A stretch of 64,000 nt of DNA. Origin: Eubacterium sp. (GTDB lineage: Bacteria; Bacillota; Clostridia; Lachnospirales; Lachnospiraceae). Location of the stretch: the NCBI GenBank assembly GCA_017539165.1, contig JAFYHN010000068.1, positions 1 to 64,000 on the forward strand, written 5' to 3'. Within the stretch, counting starts at the first letter, position 1; every line of letters starts with the position of its first letter. Of this stretch, positions 27,120-37,344 are shown one piece after another. Below the pieces are notes generated by a model. That model was given only the letters and a program-made list of their open reading frames with translations, searched no databases and was not told the origin of the DNA. A program made the position numbers and the translations under genes.

Positions 27120-28190
27120 ATGCGATTGTATGATCTGATTACGAAAGACGTTAAAGCGGAAAACGAATCAAAGAGAGTTATTGTTGCGCTTCGAATACTG
27201 TATATGGTCGTATTCATAGCATTTTCAGTTGATTTGCTATTGGTGGGAAGGGAGAGTATAGAAGTCTTTCCACATGGACTTGGTATATTATTCGTTGCCA
27301 ATATACTCCTGTTTATTCATACGTATCATTCCAGAACGAAGCCGGCTTTATTCTGCTTCATGATTTTTCTGTTTGTATGGATACTCTTTATGATTCCGTT
27401 TTTGGGATGGAGTGCAGGAATGCAGAATTATTTTATTATAATTCTGATGCTCTGCTTTTTTGCGATGTATGGAAAGTCTGGTTATAAGTTTTTATATGCG
27501 GGCTTCGTACTTGCAATGAGAATTATGACCATATGGGCTTATGGCGGAATTAAGCCACTTATAGAATATGATGTAGTTCGTGATAAACTGCTTCAGATTA
27601 CTAATATTTCTGCTGTATTCATTTCTATCATCTTTATTTCTTATGTTTTTAGTAAGAAAGAAAACGAAGCAGAAGAAAAGCTTATGAAATACAATGATAA
27701 GCTTAAACAGGAAGCCGGAACAGATCAGCTGACAGGACTCTGCAACAGAAGAAGAGCCCAGGAACAGATTCATCAGATGAAGACTTCTGGTGAGACGGCG
27801 GCAATGAGCATTGCAATGGCAGATATCGACTTTTTTAAGAAGGTAAATGACACCTATGGGCATGATGCCGGGGATGAAGTACTTAAGTTTGTCGCAAAGA
27901 CTATGGTTGATAATTGCAGGAATGATTCTATCATCGCAAGATGGGGAGGAGAGGAATTTCTGTTGGTATTCCCGGATACAAATGGCGATCATGCATATAT
28001 AGCATTGGAAAGGCTTAGAAAAAAGATTCAGGATACCCCAATTAAGATAAATGATATAGAAATATCCATAACTATGACATTCGGTCTTACGGAGTATAGT
28101 TTTAGTGACGATGAAAGTTATGCCATCAAGGAAGCTGATGAAAAACTATATATGGGTAAGCAGAATGGAAGAAACCAAGTTGTTTACTAA
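27120..28190 (+). CDS. Membrane-anchored diguanylate cyclase (GGDEF)
   Basis: 356 residues. About six membrane helices fill residues 22-175, then a short linker (KKENEAEEKLMKYNDKLKQE) leads to a GGDEF domain with DQLTGLCNRRRA, ADIDFFKKVNDTYGHDAGDE and the active-site loop ARWGGEEFLLVF. The GGEEF variant is catalytically competent, so it should make cyclic di-GMP from two GTP. The inhibitory I-site, normally RxxD just ahead of the active loop, reads RNDS here, so product inhibition through the standard site is probably lost. The membrane domain has no recognised sensor family. It stands 40 bases after the GT2 gene, perhaps in one transcript. Confidence 0.9.
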   Translation: MRLYDLITKDVKAENESKRVIVALRILYMVVFIAFSVDLLLVGRESIEVFPHGLGILFVANILLFIHTYHSRTKPALFCFMIFLFVWILFMIPFLGWSAGMQNYFIIILMLCFFAMYGKSGYKFLYAGFVLAMRIMTIWAYGGIKPLIEYDVVRDKLLQITNISAVFISIIFISYVFSKKENEAEEKLMKYNDKLKQEAGTDQLTGLCNRRRAQEQIHQMKTSGETAAMSIAMADIDFFKKVNDTYGHDAGDEVLKFVAKTMVDNCRNDSIIARWGGEEFLLVFPDTNGDHAYIALERLRKKIQDTPIKINDIEISITMTFGLTEYSFSDDESYAIKEADEKLYMGKQNGRNQVVY

Positions 28191-28227
28191 ATGGTTTAGT
28201 CAGCAAGGTGGTCAAGGAGTTTAAAAG

Positions 28228-30963
28228 ATGAAATATTACCTCGAAGAATACACAGACGTTCTGGAGGAAAAAGAGTCAAATACTGATGGACTTACGGTGG
28301 AAGAAGCTAAAAAACGTCTGGAGAAATTCGGACAGAACAAACTTGATGAAAAAAAGAAAGAAAGTTTGTTGCATAAGTTTCTCGGCGAGATAAGCGAGCC
28401 GATGACGATTGTTCTTATTATAGCAGCCATTATATCCGCGGTTACGGCGATATTCTCGCATGAAGGATTTGCGGATGTATTCATTATTCTTACAGTAGTT
28501 ATTGTAAATGCAATCCTGGGAGTTTACCAGGAATCTAAGGCTGAATCAGCTATCGCTGCTCTTCAGGAGATAGCGGGTGCGACATCAAAAGTAATAAGAG
28601 ACGGTGAAGTAAAGGTCATTCATTCTTCGGAACTTGTTCCGGGAGACATCATATCCCTGGAAGCCGGAGATGCGGTTCCTGCCGATGCCCGAATAATAGA
28701 AGCGGCATCGCTCAAGGTTGAAGAGGCTGCTCTTACGGGAGAATCAGTTCCTTCGGAAAAGACTGCAGATAAACTGTCAACAGGTGGAGCAACGGATGTT
28801 CCGTTGGGAGACAGGGCAAATATGATCTATATGGGTTCATCTGTTCAGTACGGAAGATGTAAGGCCGTAGTTACCGATACCGGAATGGGTACGGAAATGG
28901 GCAAGATAGCTGATCAGTTGTCTCAGGCTTCTGACGAGGAGACGCCTCTTCAGATCAGACTTACAGAGCTCTCAAAGATTCTTTCGATTATGGTGCTCGT
29001 AATCTGTGCGATTATATTTGCCATAAATATATTAAGGAATCTTGTGACGGGACAGGGACTTGACGGTCCTTTCTTTATCAATACATTTATGATCGCTATA
29101 TCACTTGCAGTTGCGGCGATTCCAGAAGGACTTGCTGCGGTTGTTACTGTGCTCCTTTCTATCGGCGTTACACATATGTCGAAGAATCATGCGATCATTA
29201 GAAGGCTTACAGCAGTTGAAACACTTGGATGTACTGAGATTATATGTTCTGATAAGACTGGAACTCTTACTCAGAATAAGATGACAGTTGTTGAGCATGT
29301 TACGATAACAGACGGAGAGATTGAAGTTGATAATGATGATGATGGAAATCTTCTTCCGGATGATGATCTGTCAGACGACGGTAAAATGCTAATCAGAGGC
29401 ATGGCTCTATGCTCGGATGCCGAGTGGGAGACGGATAAAGCAGTTGGAGAAGCTACTGAGTGTGCTCTTGTTACAGATGCAGCTAAGAACGGTATGTTTA
29501 AAGCTGATCTGAAGTCTCAGTATGAGAGGGTCGGAGAGGCTCCTTTTGATTCTCTCAGAAAGATGATGACGACTATTCACAAGAATCCTGATGGTGGATA
29601 CATTCAGTTCACTAAAGGTGCACCGGATTGCGTGCTCAGTGAGTGTACTCACTACATCATGGATGGAAAAGTCTATGAAATGAATTCGGAGCTTATGAGC
29701 AGGATCAAGACAGCCAATAAAGGTATGGCTGACAGAGCACTCAGAGTTCTTGCTCTTGGAATAAAGAGATATGACGTTATTCCTGAGGATCTTGCTCCGG
29801 AAAAGATAGAAAAAGATCTGATATACATCGGTTTATGTGGAATGATCGATCCTATAAGGCCTGAGGTAAAGCTTGCTATTGGAGAGTGTCGAAAGGCAGG
29901 AATAAGACCTGTTATGATAACGGGAGATCATCGCGATACAGCCGTTGCGATAGCAAAAGAACTTGGTATTCTTGAAGGAACTGACGAAGATGGAAATCCA
30001 GTTTCATTTGAAGCTATAACTGGATCTGAGCTTGAAGAGCTTTCTGATGAATACTTTATGGAACATGTTTCCGATTATTCTGTGTATGCAAGAGTTCAGC
30101 CTGAACATAAGGTTCGAATCGTGAATGCCTGGAAGAAACGTGGCAAGGTTACTGCCATGACAGGCGATGGTGTAAATGATGCACCATCTATTAAGTCAGC
30201 AGATATTGGTGTGGGAATGGGAATAACAGGAACTGATGTAACCAAGAATGTTGCTGACATGATACTTACGGATGACAATTTCGCAACGATAGTTGCCGCG
30301 GTAGCTGAAGGAAGAAGGATATACGATAATATCCGTAAGGCTATTCAGTTCCTTCTGTCATCAAATCTTGCAGAAGTTATAGCAATCTTTATAGCAACTA
30401 TTATGAATTTTACTATACTTAAGCCTGCACATCTGTTATGGATCAATCTAATAACTGATTGTTTCCCGGCAATCGGGCTTGGTATGGAAGAAGCTGAAGC
30501 TGATACTATGACACAGGCACCAAGAAAGAAAACTGATGGAATATTCTCAGGAGGACTTGGTGCAGATGTGATAATTCAGGGAACTGTGATCGCGATACTG
30601 ACAGTTATTTCATATATTATCGGGCATTATTTTGAAACCGGTTCATGGGCGGTGGAAACGTCAGCGGATGGTATGACGATGGCATTCCTTACACTGTCAC
30701 TGATGGAGGTATTTCACAGTTTCAATATGCGTTCAAGACGCGCTTCACTTTTCAGTGTTAAAAAGCAAAATAAAACACTTTGGGGAACACTTGTTATGGC
30801 GCTTACACTTACAGTTGTTATTCTTTATGTACCAGCGCTCAGAGATCTGTTCTCGTTCAGCTATATCGATGGAAAAGAATTCCTTACAGCTGTGGGGATT
30901 GCATTTCTCATTATTCCAATCATCGAGATAGCAAAGCTTATACAGAGAAATGCAGAAAAATAA
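28228..30963 (+). CDS. Cation-transporting P-type ATPase, calcium (P2A) type
   Basis: 911 residues with the cation-ATPase N-domain, actuator domain (EAALTGESVPSEK with the TGES loop), PEGL in helix M4 (AIPEGLAAVVTVLLSIG), the phosphorylation motif CSDKTGTLTQNKM with Asp near residue 341, the nucleotide domain and the hinge TGDGVNDAPSIKSADIGVGM. The order and the M4 PEGL plus M6 LITDCFPAIGLG fit P2A Ca2+ pumps of Firmicutes. It probably exports Ca2+ from the cytoplasm. Mn2+ or other cations cannot be excluded. An acidic Asp-rich loop (DNDDDGNLLPDDDLSDDG) sits after the phosphorylation site. It is followed 34 bases later by the DUF1858 gene. Confidence 0.92.
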   Translation: MKYYLEEYTDVLEEKESNTDGLTVEEAKKRLEKFGQNKLDEKKKESLLHKFLGEISEPMTIVLIIAAIISAVTAIFSHEGFADVFIILTVVIVNAILGVYQESKAESAIAALQEIAGATSKVIRDGEVKVIHSSELVPGDIISLEAGDAVPADARIIEAASLKVEEAALTGESVPSEKTADKLSTGGATDVPLGDRANMIYMGSSVQYGRCKAVVTDTGMGTEMGKIADQLSQASDEETPLQIRLTELSKILSIMVLVICAIIFAINILRNLVTGQGLDGPFFINTFMIAISLAVAAIPEGLAAVVTVLLSIGVTHMSKNHAIIRRLTAVETLGCTEIICSDKTGTLTQNKMTVVEHVTITDGEIEVDNDDDGNLLPDDDLSDDGKMLIRGMALCSDAEWETDKAVGEATECALVTDAAKNGMFKADLKSQYERVGEAPFDSLRKMMTTIHKNPDGGYIQFTKGAPDCVLSECTHYIMDGKVYEMNSELMSRIKTANKGMADRALRVLALGIKRYDVIPEDLAPEKIEKDLIYIGLCGMIDPIRPEVKLAIGECRKAGIRPVMITGDHRDTAVAIAKELGILEGTDEDGNPVSFEAITGSELEELSDEYFMEHVSDYSVYARVQPEHKVRIVNAWKKRGKVTAMTGDGVNDAPSIKSADIGVGMGITGTDVTKNVADMILTDDNFATIVAAVAEGRRIYDNIRKAIQFLLSSNLAEVIAIFIATIMNFTILKPAHLLWINLITDCFPAIGLGMEEAEADTMTQAPRKKTDGIFSGGLGADVIIQGTVIAILTVISYIIGHYFETGSWAVETSADGMTMAFLTLSLMEVFHSFNMRSRRASLFSVKKQNKTLWGTLVMALTLTVVILYVPALRDLFSFSYIDGKEFLTAVGIAFLIIPIIEIAKLIQRNAEK

Positions 30964-30997
30964 ATAGAAAAAGTTTTATAGAAAGGACGGGAATAAC

Positions 30998-31471
30998 GTG
31001 ACAGAGGAGTTTAATGCAGGAAATGCAGATATAAATAATATCAATACAAAGGAGATGAATGATTCAGGATCATTAAATGATTATCTGAATAATCTGAATG
31101 GAACATTCTCCACATTTTCAACAGAGGGTTCTTCAGAGGGTGCTTCAGCACCTGTATACGGAGAGAAGGCTGAGAAGCCGGATGTATCTACACTGACTGT
31201 TGATGAAGATGGTATCACAGAATATGTAAATAAGGATATGCTTATAGGGGATATCATTACCTGGTATCCGGAGGCGTCACTTGTTCTAATGAAGTGTGGA
31301 ATGCACTGTATAAGTTGTGGAGTTTCTCAGTTTGAAACTCTTGATCAGGCGTGTGCCGTTCATGGACTTTATACAGACGATGTAGCTAAGGTTGTAAATG
31401 ATTATCTGACACAAACACTGGGTGGAAAGGCAGAACAGCTCGCAAAAGAGGCAGAACAGAAGGATAACTAA
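30998..31471 (+). CDS. DUF1858 redox-disulfide domain protein with disordered N-terminus
   Basis: 157 residues. Residues 1-75 are Asn/Ser/Glu-rich and probably disordered. The rest is a DUF1858 domain, starting NKDMLIGDIITWYPEASLVL and with KCGMHCISCGVSQFETLDQA. Its CxxxCxxC arrangement is the hallmark of the 'hybrid-cluster-protein-associated redox disulfide' family. Such domains are thought to bind metal or to carry a redox-active Cys pair in anaerobes; the partner is unknown. The start is a GTG at 30998 with AAAGGACGGG upstream. Being 34 bases after the Ca2+ ATPase gene, it is likely in the same transcript. It is followed by a promoter for ileS. Confidence 0.8.
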   Translation: MTEEFNAGNADINNINTKEMNDSGSLNDYLNNLNGTFSTFSTEGSSEGASAPVYGEKAEKPDVSTLTVDEDGITEYVNKDMLIGDIITWYPEASLVLMKCGMHCISCGVSQFETLDQACAVHGLYTDDVAKVVNDYLTQTLGGKAEQLAKEAEQKDN

Positions 31472-31476
31472 ATGCT

Positions 31477-31504
31477 TTTACATCCAAGTGAATTATGATA
31501 TAAT
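31477..31504 (+). promoter_or_regulatory. Promoter of ileS
   Basis: TTTACA at 31477-31482 and TATAAT at 31499-31504 with a 16-base spacer; TGA directly before TATAAT gives an extended -10. It lies 64 bases before the ileS ATG. A short GCGGT/ACCGC hairpin follows around 31532-31547. No T-box is seen here. Confidence 0.7.
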
Positions 31505-31567
31505 TTTACTTGTTTTTGTTCACGAAAAAGGCGGTAAGATGACCGCTGAGGAAAGGATTATGATATT

Positions 31568-34500
31568 ATGTACGATAAGGTTTCCACAAAGCTGAATTTC
31601 GTAGAAAACGAAGAAAAGGTACTAAAGTTTTGGAATGAAGAAGGAATCTTTGAGAAGAGTATAGATGAGAAGAAAGATCTTCCAACATATACCTTCTATG
31701 ACGGTCCCCCAACCGCAAACGGTAAGCCACATATAGGACACGTTCTTACCCGTGTAATCAAGGATATGATTCCTCGTTATCAGACTATGAAGGGTCACAA
31801 GATCATTCGTAAAGCCGGATGGGATACTCATGGACTTCCTGTTGAGCTTGAAGTGGAAAAAGAGATCGGAATTGATGGAAAAGAACAGATAGAAGAATAC
31901 GGAATTGAACCATTTATTGGTAAATGTAAGGAATCCGTATGGCAGTATAAAGGCATGTGGGAGCAGTTCTCAGGAAAAGTTGGTTTCTGGGCTGATATGG
32001 ATGACCCATATGTTACATATCACAATGACTATATTGAGTCGGAGTGGTGGGCACTTAAGAAAATCTGGGATATGGGACTTCTTTACAAGGGCTTCAAGGT
32101 AGTACCTTATTGCCCACGTTGTGGAACTCCTCTTTCATCTCACGAGGTGGCTCAGGGATATAAGGCAGTTAAGGAAAGATCAGCAGTAGTTCGTTTCAAG
32201 GCTAAAGTAGCTGAGGGTGAAGAACAGTACTACTTCCTTGCATGGACAACAACTCCATGGACACTTCCTTCTAACCTTGCACTCTGTGTTAACCCGGAGG
32301 AAAGTTATAGCAAAGTAAAGGCATGTGACGGATATACATATATCATGGCAGATGCACTTCTTGATACAGTTCTTGGACCTCTTAAAGAAGAGAAAGTTAA
32401 GAATGAAGCTGGAGAGATGGTACTTAAGTATGACACAGCCGCAACAGATGGTAAGGCATACGTAAAGCTTGAGAGCTACAAGGGTATCGATCTTGAGGGT
32501 AGAGAATATGAGCCTCTTTACGAAGGCGCTGCAGCAGGAGCTGCTAAGCAGCATAAGAAGGCACATTTCATAGTTGCTGATGACTATGTAACTATGTCAG
32601 ATGGTACAGGTATCGTTCATATTGCTCCTGCGTTCGGTGAGGACGACGGACGTGTTGGACGCAAGTATGATCTTCCATTCGTTCAGTTTGTTGATGCTGA
32701 AGGAAATATGACAGACGATACTCCATTTGCAGGACTTTTTGTAAAGGATGCTGATCCAAAGGTACTTGTTGATCTTGATACAAGACAGCTTCTTTTCTCA
32801 GCTCCTAAGTTTGAACATGATTATCCATTCTGCTGGAGATGTGATACTCCTCTTATCTACTATGCGAGAGAATCATGGTTCATCAAGATGACAGAAGTTA
32901 GTGATCGTATGGTTGCTAATAATGATACAGTTAATTGGATTCCGGAAGGAATCGGTAAGGGACGTTTCGGCGAATGGCTGAAGAACGTTCAGGACTGGGG
33001 ACTCAGCCGTGATCGTTATTGGGGAACACCTCTTAACGTATGGGAGTGTGAGGACTGCGGTAAGAGAGATGCTATCGGAAGTATCGCAGAACTCCGTGAA
33101 AAAGGAAAGATGGAAGATGGAAGTGAGGTACCTGAGGATATCGAACTTCACAGACCATTTGTTGACGGTGTTGTGCTCACATGTCCTGACTGCGGAAAGC
33201 CAATGAGAAGAGTTCCGGAAGTTATCGACTGTTGGTTCGACTCAGGTGCAATGCCATTTGCACAGTGGCATTATCCATTTGAGAATGAAGATATATTCAA
33301 TGAGCATTTCCCTGCAGACTTTATCTCAGAGGCTGTTGATCAGACTCGTGGATGGTTCTATTCACTTATGGCTATATCAACACTTCTCTTTGATAAAGCA
33401 CCTTACAAGAACGTTATCGTTCTCGGTCATGTACTTGACAAGGATGGAAATAAGATGTCCAAGTCTAAGGGTAATGCAGTTGATCCTATGGAGGCTCTTG
33501 GACAGTATGGAGCAGATGCTATCAGATGGTATTTCTATACAAACTCACAGCCATGGCTTCCTAACAAGTTCCACGGAGATGCGGTTCTTGAAGGACAGCG
33601 TAAGTTCATGGGAACACTTTGGAATACATATGCGTTCTATACACTTTATGCAGAGATAGATCAGTTTGATCCTACAAAGTATACACTTGATAAGGCTAGC
33701 CTTTCTGTTATGGATAAATGGCTCCTGTCGAAACTGAATACAGCTATCAAGGAATTTGATGAAAACCTTGGAGCATATAAGATTCCTGAATCTGCAGCTG
33801 TTCTCAGTGAGTTTGTTGATGATCTCAGTAACTGGTACGTAAGACGCTGCCGTGAAAGATATTGGGCAAAGGGTATGGAGCAGGATAAGATAAATGCTTA
33901 TATGACACTCTATACTGCTATAGTTACAATATGTAAGGTTGCAGCTCCTATGGTTCCATTCCTTACAGAGAGCATCTATCAGAATCTTGTAAGAAATGTT
34001 GACGAGTCAGCACCTATCAGTATACATCTTTGTGATTATCCTGAAGTAGATGAGTCAATGATAGATACAGAGCTTGAGAAATCTATGGGCGAAGTCCTTA
34101 CTATCAAGACATTCGGAAGTGCTGCACGTAACGCTGCAAATATTAAGAATCGTCAGCCTATCGCAAATATGTATGTAAAGGCTGAAAATGAACTGAATGA
34201 GTTTTATGTTGATATAATTAAAGATGAGCTGAATATCAAGAATGTTGAATTCACAGATGATATGTCATCATTCTCATCTTATACATTTAAGCCACAGCTT
34301 AAGACAGTGGGTCCTAAGTATGGAAAGATCGTAAATGCGATCAGAACATATCTGGCAGAGATCGAAGATGGAAATGCCGCTTATGCACAGCTTAAGAGCG
34401 AAGGGGCACTGAGGTTTGAGGTTGAAGGTCAGGCTGTTGAACTTACAGAAGAGGATCTTCTTATCGATGTGGCACAAAGCGGTGATTTTGTAACATTCGG

Positions 34501-34801
34501 TGATAATAATGTCACTGTTGTACTGGATACAGAACTTACTCCGGAACTTATTGAAGAAGGTTTCGTGAGAGAAATCATTTCCAAAGTGCAGTCAATGCGT
34601 AAGGAAGCAGATTTTGAAGTAACCGACAGAATAACTGTTTATATTGATAACAATGAGAAACTTGCTCAGGTTGTTGTCGATAATGATGACAAGATTAAAG
34701 CGGCGGTTCTTGCGGATCATATCATCTTAGGTAAGATGGCGGGCTTCACTAAGGAATGGAATATAAATGGTGAGACGGTTACTTTTGGTGTCGCCAGATA
34801 G
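31568..34801 (+). CDS. ileS: Isoleucyl-tRNA synthetase, type 2 (eukaryote-like)
   Basis: 1077 residues, longer than the usual 920-940 of classic bacterial enzymes. The HIGH motif lies in PPTANGKPHIGHVLTRVIKD and the KMSKS motif in DKDGNKMSKSKGNAVDPM; zinc-type Cys pairs occur in PYCPRCGTPLSSHEV and in CEDCGKRDA/CPDCGKPMRR. The LPVELEVEKEIGIDGKEQIE region and FWADMDDPYVTYHNDYIESE match the eukaryote-like IleRS2 class. It joins isoleucine to tRNA-Ile, with an editing CP1 domain in the middle (about residues 200-400). Type 2 enzymes are known for natural tolerance of mupirocin; whether this one is tolerant is inference. Confidence 0.95.
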   Translation: MYDKVSTKLNFVENEEKVLKFWNEEGIFEKSIDEKKDLPTYTFYDGPPTANGKPHIGHVLTRVIKDMIPRYQTMKGHKIIRKAGWDTHGLPVELEVEKEIGIDGKEQIEEYGIEPFIGKCKESVWQYKGMWEQFSGKVGFWADMDDPYVTYHNDYIESEWWALKKIWDMGLLYKGFKVVPYCPRCGTPLSSHEVAQGYKAVKERSAVVRFKAKVAEGEEQYYFLAWTTTPWTLPSNLALCVNPEESYSKVKACDGYTYIMADALLDTVLGPLKEEKVKNEAGEMVLKYDTAATDGKAYVKLESYKGIDLEGREYEPLYEGAAAGAAKQHKKAHFIVADDYVTMSDGTGIVHIAPAFGEDDGRVGRKYDLPFVQFVDAEGNMTDDTPFAGLFVKDADPKVLVDLDTRQLLFSAPKFEHDYPFCWRCDTPLIYYARESWFIKMTEVSDRMVANNDTVNWIPEGIGKGRFGEWLKNVQDWGLSRDRYWGTPLNVWECEDCGKRDAIGSIAELREKGKMEDGSEVPEDIELHRPFVDGVVLTCPDCGKPMRRVPEVIDCWFDSGAMPFAQWHYPFENEDIFNEHFPADFISEAVDQTRGWFYSLMAISTLLFDKAPYKNVIVLGHVLDKDGNKMSKSKGNAVDPMEALGQYGADAIRWYFYTNSQPWLPNKFHGDAVLEGQRKFMGTLWNTYAFYTLYAEIDQFDPTKYTLDKASLSVMDKWLLSKLNTAIKEFDENLGAYKIPESAAVLSEFVDDLSNWYVRRCRERYWAKGMEQDKINAYMTLYTAIVTICKVAAPMVPFLTESIYQNLVRNVDESAPISIHLCDYPEVDESMIDTELEKSMGEVLTIKTFGSAARNAANIKNRQPIANMYVKAENELNEFYVDIIKDELNIKNVEFTDDMSSFSSYTFKPQLKTVGPKYGKIVNAIRTYLAEIEDGNAAYAQLKSEGALRFEVEGQAVELTEEDLLIDVAQSGDFVTFGDNNVTVVLDTELTPELIEEGFVREIISKVQSMRKEADFEVTDRITVYIDNNEKLAQVVVDNDDKIKAAVLADHIILGKMAGFTKEWNINGETVTFGVAR

Positions 34802-34819
34802 CAAAGGAGGATACCCTTT

Positions 34820-37261
34820 ATGAAAAAACTCGCTGAATTTGACAAAGAGGGCTTTAAGAAAGAGATTGCTACGAATGTTAAAACCCTCTACCGCAAGACA
34901 CTTGAAGAGGCTACACCACAGGAGTTATATCAGGCCGTCAGTTATTCTGTAAAGGATGATATAATCGACAGATGGATAGCAACACATAAGGTTTACAGAG
35001 AGAAGAATGTCAAGAAGGTATATTACCTTTCAATGGAATTCCTGATGGGAAGAGCTCTTGGCAACAATCTCCTCAATCTGGGCTATTATGAAGATATCAA
35101 GGAAGCCCTTAAGGAAATGGGACTTGATATCAACTTTATCGAGGATCAGGAGCGAGATCCGGCCCTTGGTAATGGTGGTCTTGGACGACTTGCTGCATGT
35201 TTCCTTGATTCACTTTCAACGTTGGGATATCCTGCTTATGGATGCGGTATAAGATATCGTTACGGTATGTTTAAGCAGGCTATTGAAGATGGTTATCAGA
35301 TCGAAAAACCTGATGACTGGTTAAAAGATGGATTCCCATTTGAAGTGAAGAGAGCTGAATATGCTGTTGAGGTTAAATTCGGCGGATACGTCCGTGTTGA
35401 GAATGTAGATGGACGTAATCATTTTATTCAGGAGGGATACAGTTCGGTACGTGCCGTTCCGTATGATATGCCTATCGTCGGATATGGCAATAACGTAGTA
35501 AATACACTTCGCATGTGGGATGCAGAGGCTATTCAGGAGTTTAATCTGAATTCTTTCGACAGGGGAGAATATGAGAAGGCTGTTGAACAGAAGAATCTTG
35601 CAAGAACCATATGTGAGGTTCTTTACCCGAATGATAATCATTATTCAGGTAAGGAACTCCGTCTGAAACAGCAGTACTTCTTCGTGTCTGCTTCACTCCA
35701 GACAGCAATTAAAAAATTCAAAGAAAAGAATAAAAAGATAGAAGATCTTCCGAAGAAGGTAACATTCCAGATGAATGATACACATCCTACACTTACAGTG
35801 CCGGAGCTTATGCGTATCCTTATGGATGAGGAAGGTCTTGATTGGGATGAGGCATGGGATATCACAACAAAGACCTGTGCTTACACAAACCATACTATCA
35901 TGTCGGAAGCGCTTGAAAAGTGGCCGATAGAGCTCTTCTCAAGACTACTTCCAAGAATATATCAGATCGTAGAAGAGATAAACCGTCGTTTTGTACTGAA
36001 GATTCAGGAAACTTATCCGGGACAGCAGGACAAGGTTAAGTCTATGGCAATCCTTTACGATGGACAGGTTAAGATGGCTCATCTTGCCATAGCCGGTTCA
36101 TTCTCAGTAAATGGTGTTGCAAGACTCCATACGGAGATTCTCAAGAAGAGAGAACTTAAGGATTTCTATGAAATGAATCCTGACCAGTTCAACAATAAGA
36201 CAAATGGTGTTACTCAGAGAAGATTCCTGGCACATGGAAATCCTCTTCTTGCAGAGTGGCTGAACGAAAAAATCGGTAAAGAGTGGATAACAGACTTTTC
36301 GCAGATAAGCAAGCTGAAGACATTTGTCGATGAGAAGAAGTATCAGCAGGAATTCATGAATATCAAGTACCAGAACAAGCTTCGTCTTGCTAAGTACATT
36401 AAAGAGAACAACGGAATCGAAGTTGATCCGAATTCTATCTTTGATGTACAGGTAAAAAGACTTCATGAGTATAAGCGTCAGCTTCTGAACATCCTGCATG
36501 TTATGCATCTGTATAACGAGCTTAAAGAGAACCCTGATTTCGACATGTATCCGAGAACATTTATCTTCGGAGCAAAGGCAGCTGCAGGTTATACAAGAGC
36601 TAAGCTTACTATCAAGCTTATTAATTCTGTTGCAAATGTAATAAATAATGATCATTCGATCAAGGGTAAGATAAAGGTTGTATTTATAGAGGATTACAGA
36701 GTGTCAAACGGCGAGATAATCTTCGCTGCTGCTGATGTATCTGAACAGATATCTACTGCATCCCGTGAAGCTTCGGGAACAGGAAATATGAAGTTCATGA
36801 TCAATGGTGCTCTGACTCTCGGAACTATGGATGGTGCCAATGTCGAGATAGTTGAAGAAGTGGGTGCTGAGAATGCATTTATCTTCGGACTCTCTGCTGA
36901 CGAGGTTATGAAGTATGAACGTGAGGGTGGTTATAATCCTTGGGATATCTATAACAGCAATAGAAATGTCCGCAAGGTACTTACACAGCTCATAAACGGA
37001 ACCTATAGTGATGATACAGAACTCTTCAGGGATTTATATGATTCACTTACAAAAGAAGATGTTTATTTCATTCTTAAGGATTTCGATTCATATGCAGAAG
37101 CTCAGGCAAGAATAGATGTTGCTTACAGAGATACTCAGAGATGGGCTAGAATGGCACTCATGAATACGGCTTGTTCAGGTAAGTTTTCATCAGATAGAAC
37201 GATTGAACAATATGTAAAAGATATATGGAAGCTGAAAAAGGTTGAAGTTGATCTAGCTTAA
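34820..37261 (+). CDS. glgP: Glycogen/maltodextrin phosphorylase
   Basis: 813 residues, the usual length. Family motifs are YYLSMEFLMGRALGNNL near the N-terminus, GNGGLGRLAACFLDS, QMNDTHPTL, and the pyridoxal-phosphate site with Lys in EASGTGNMKFMINGALTLGT. It releases glucose-1-phosphate from alpha-1,4-glucans with inorganic phosphate in the cytoplasm. It starts 18 bases after ileS with AAAGGAGG ahead of the ATG; co-transcription with ileS is likely though functionally unrelated. Glycogen and maltodextrin phosphorylases cannot be separated by eye. A terminator follows immediately after the stop. Confidence 0.93.
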   Translation: MKKLAEFDKEGFKKEIATNVKTLYRKTLEEATPQELYQAVSYSVKDDIIDRWIATHKVYREKNVKKVYYLSMEFLMGRALGNNLLNLGYYEDIKEALKEMGLDINFIEDQERDPALGNGGLGRLAACFLDSLSTLGYPAYGCGIRYRYGMFKQAIEDGYQIEKPDDWLKDGFPFEVKRAEYAVEVKFGGYVRVENVDGRNHFIQEGYSSVRAVPYDMPIVGYGNNVVNTLRMWDAEAIQEFNLNSFDRGEYEKAVEQKNLARTICEVLYPNDNHYSGKELRLKQQYFFVSASLQTAIKKFKEKNKKIEDLPKKVTFQMNDTHPTLTVPELMRILMDEEGLDWDEAWDITTKTCAYTNHTIMSEALEKWPIELFSRLLPRIYQIVEEINRRFVLKIQETYPGQQDKVKSMAILYDGQVKMAHLAIAGSFSVNGVARLHTEILKKRELKDFYEMNPDQFNNKTNGVTQRRFLAHGNPLLAEWLNEKIGKEWITDFSQISKLKTFVDEKKYQQEFMNIKYQNKLRLAKYIKENNGIEVDPNSIFDVQVKRLHEYKRQLLNILHVMHLYNELKENPDFDMYPRTFIFGAKAAAGYTRAKLTIKLINSVANVINNDHSIKGKIKVVFIEDYRVSNGEIIFAAADVSEQISTASREASGTGNMKFMINGALTLGTMDGANVEIVEEVGAENAFIFGLSADEVMKYEREGGYNPWDIYNSNRNVRKVLTQLINGTYSDDTELFRDLYDSLTKEDVYFILKDFDSYAEAQARIDVAYRDTQRWARMALMNTACSGKFSSDRTIEQYVKDIWKLKKVEVDLA

Positions 37262-37267
37262 TTTTTC

Positions 37268-37300
37268 GGGACGATATAGGAAAACCTGTATCGTCCCTTT
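37268..37300 (+). terminator. Intrinsic terminator after glgP
   Basis: GGGACGATATAGG (37268-37280) and CCTGTATCGTCCC (37285-37297) pair over 13 bases with one G-T wobble; the loop is AAAA and TTTT follows. Confidence 0.85.
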
Positions 37301-37344
37301 TGCTTAATATATTTTGGAAAAAGGTATGGAGGTATTGGTGGGTA

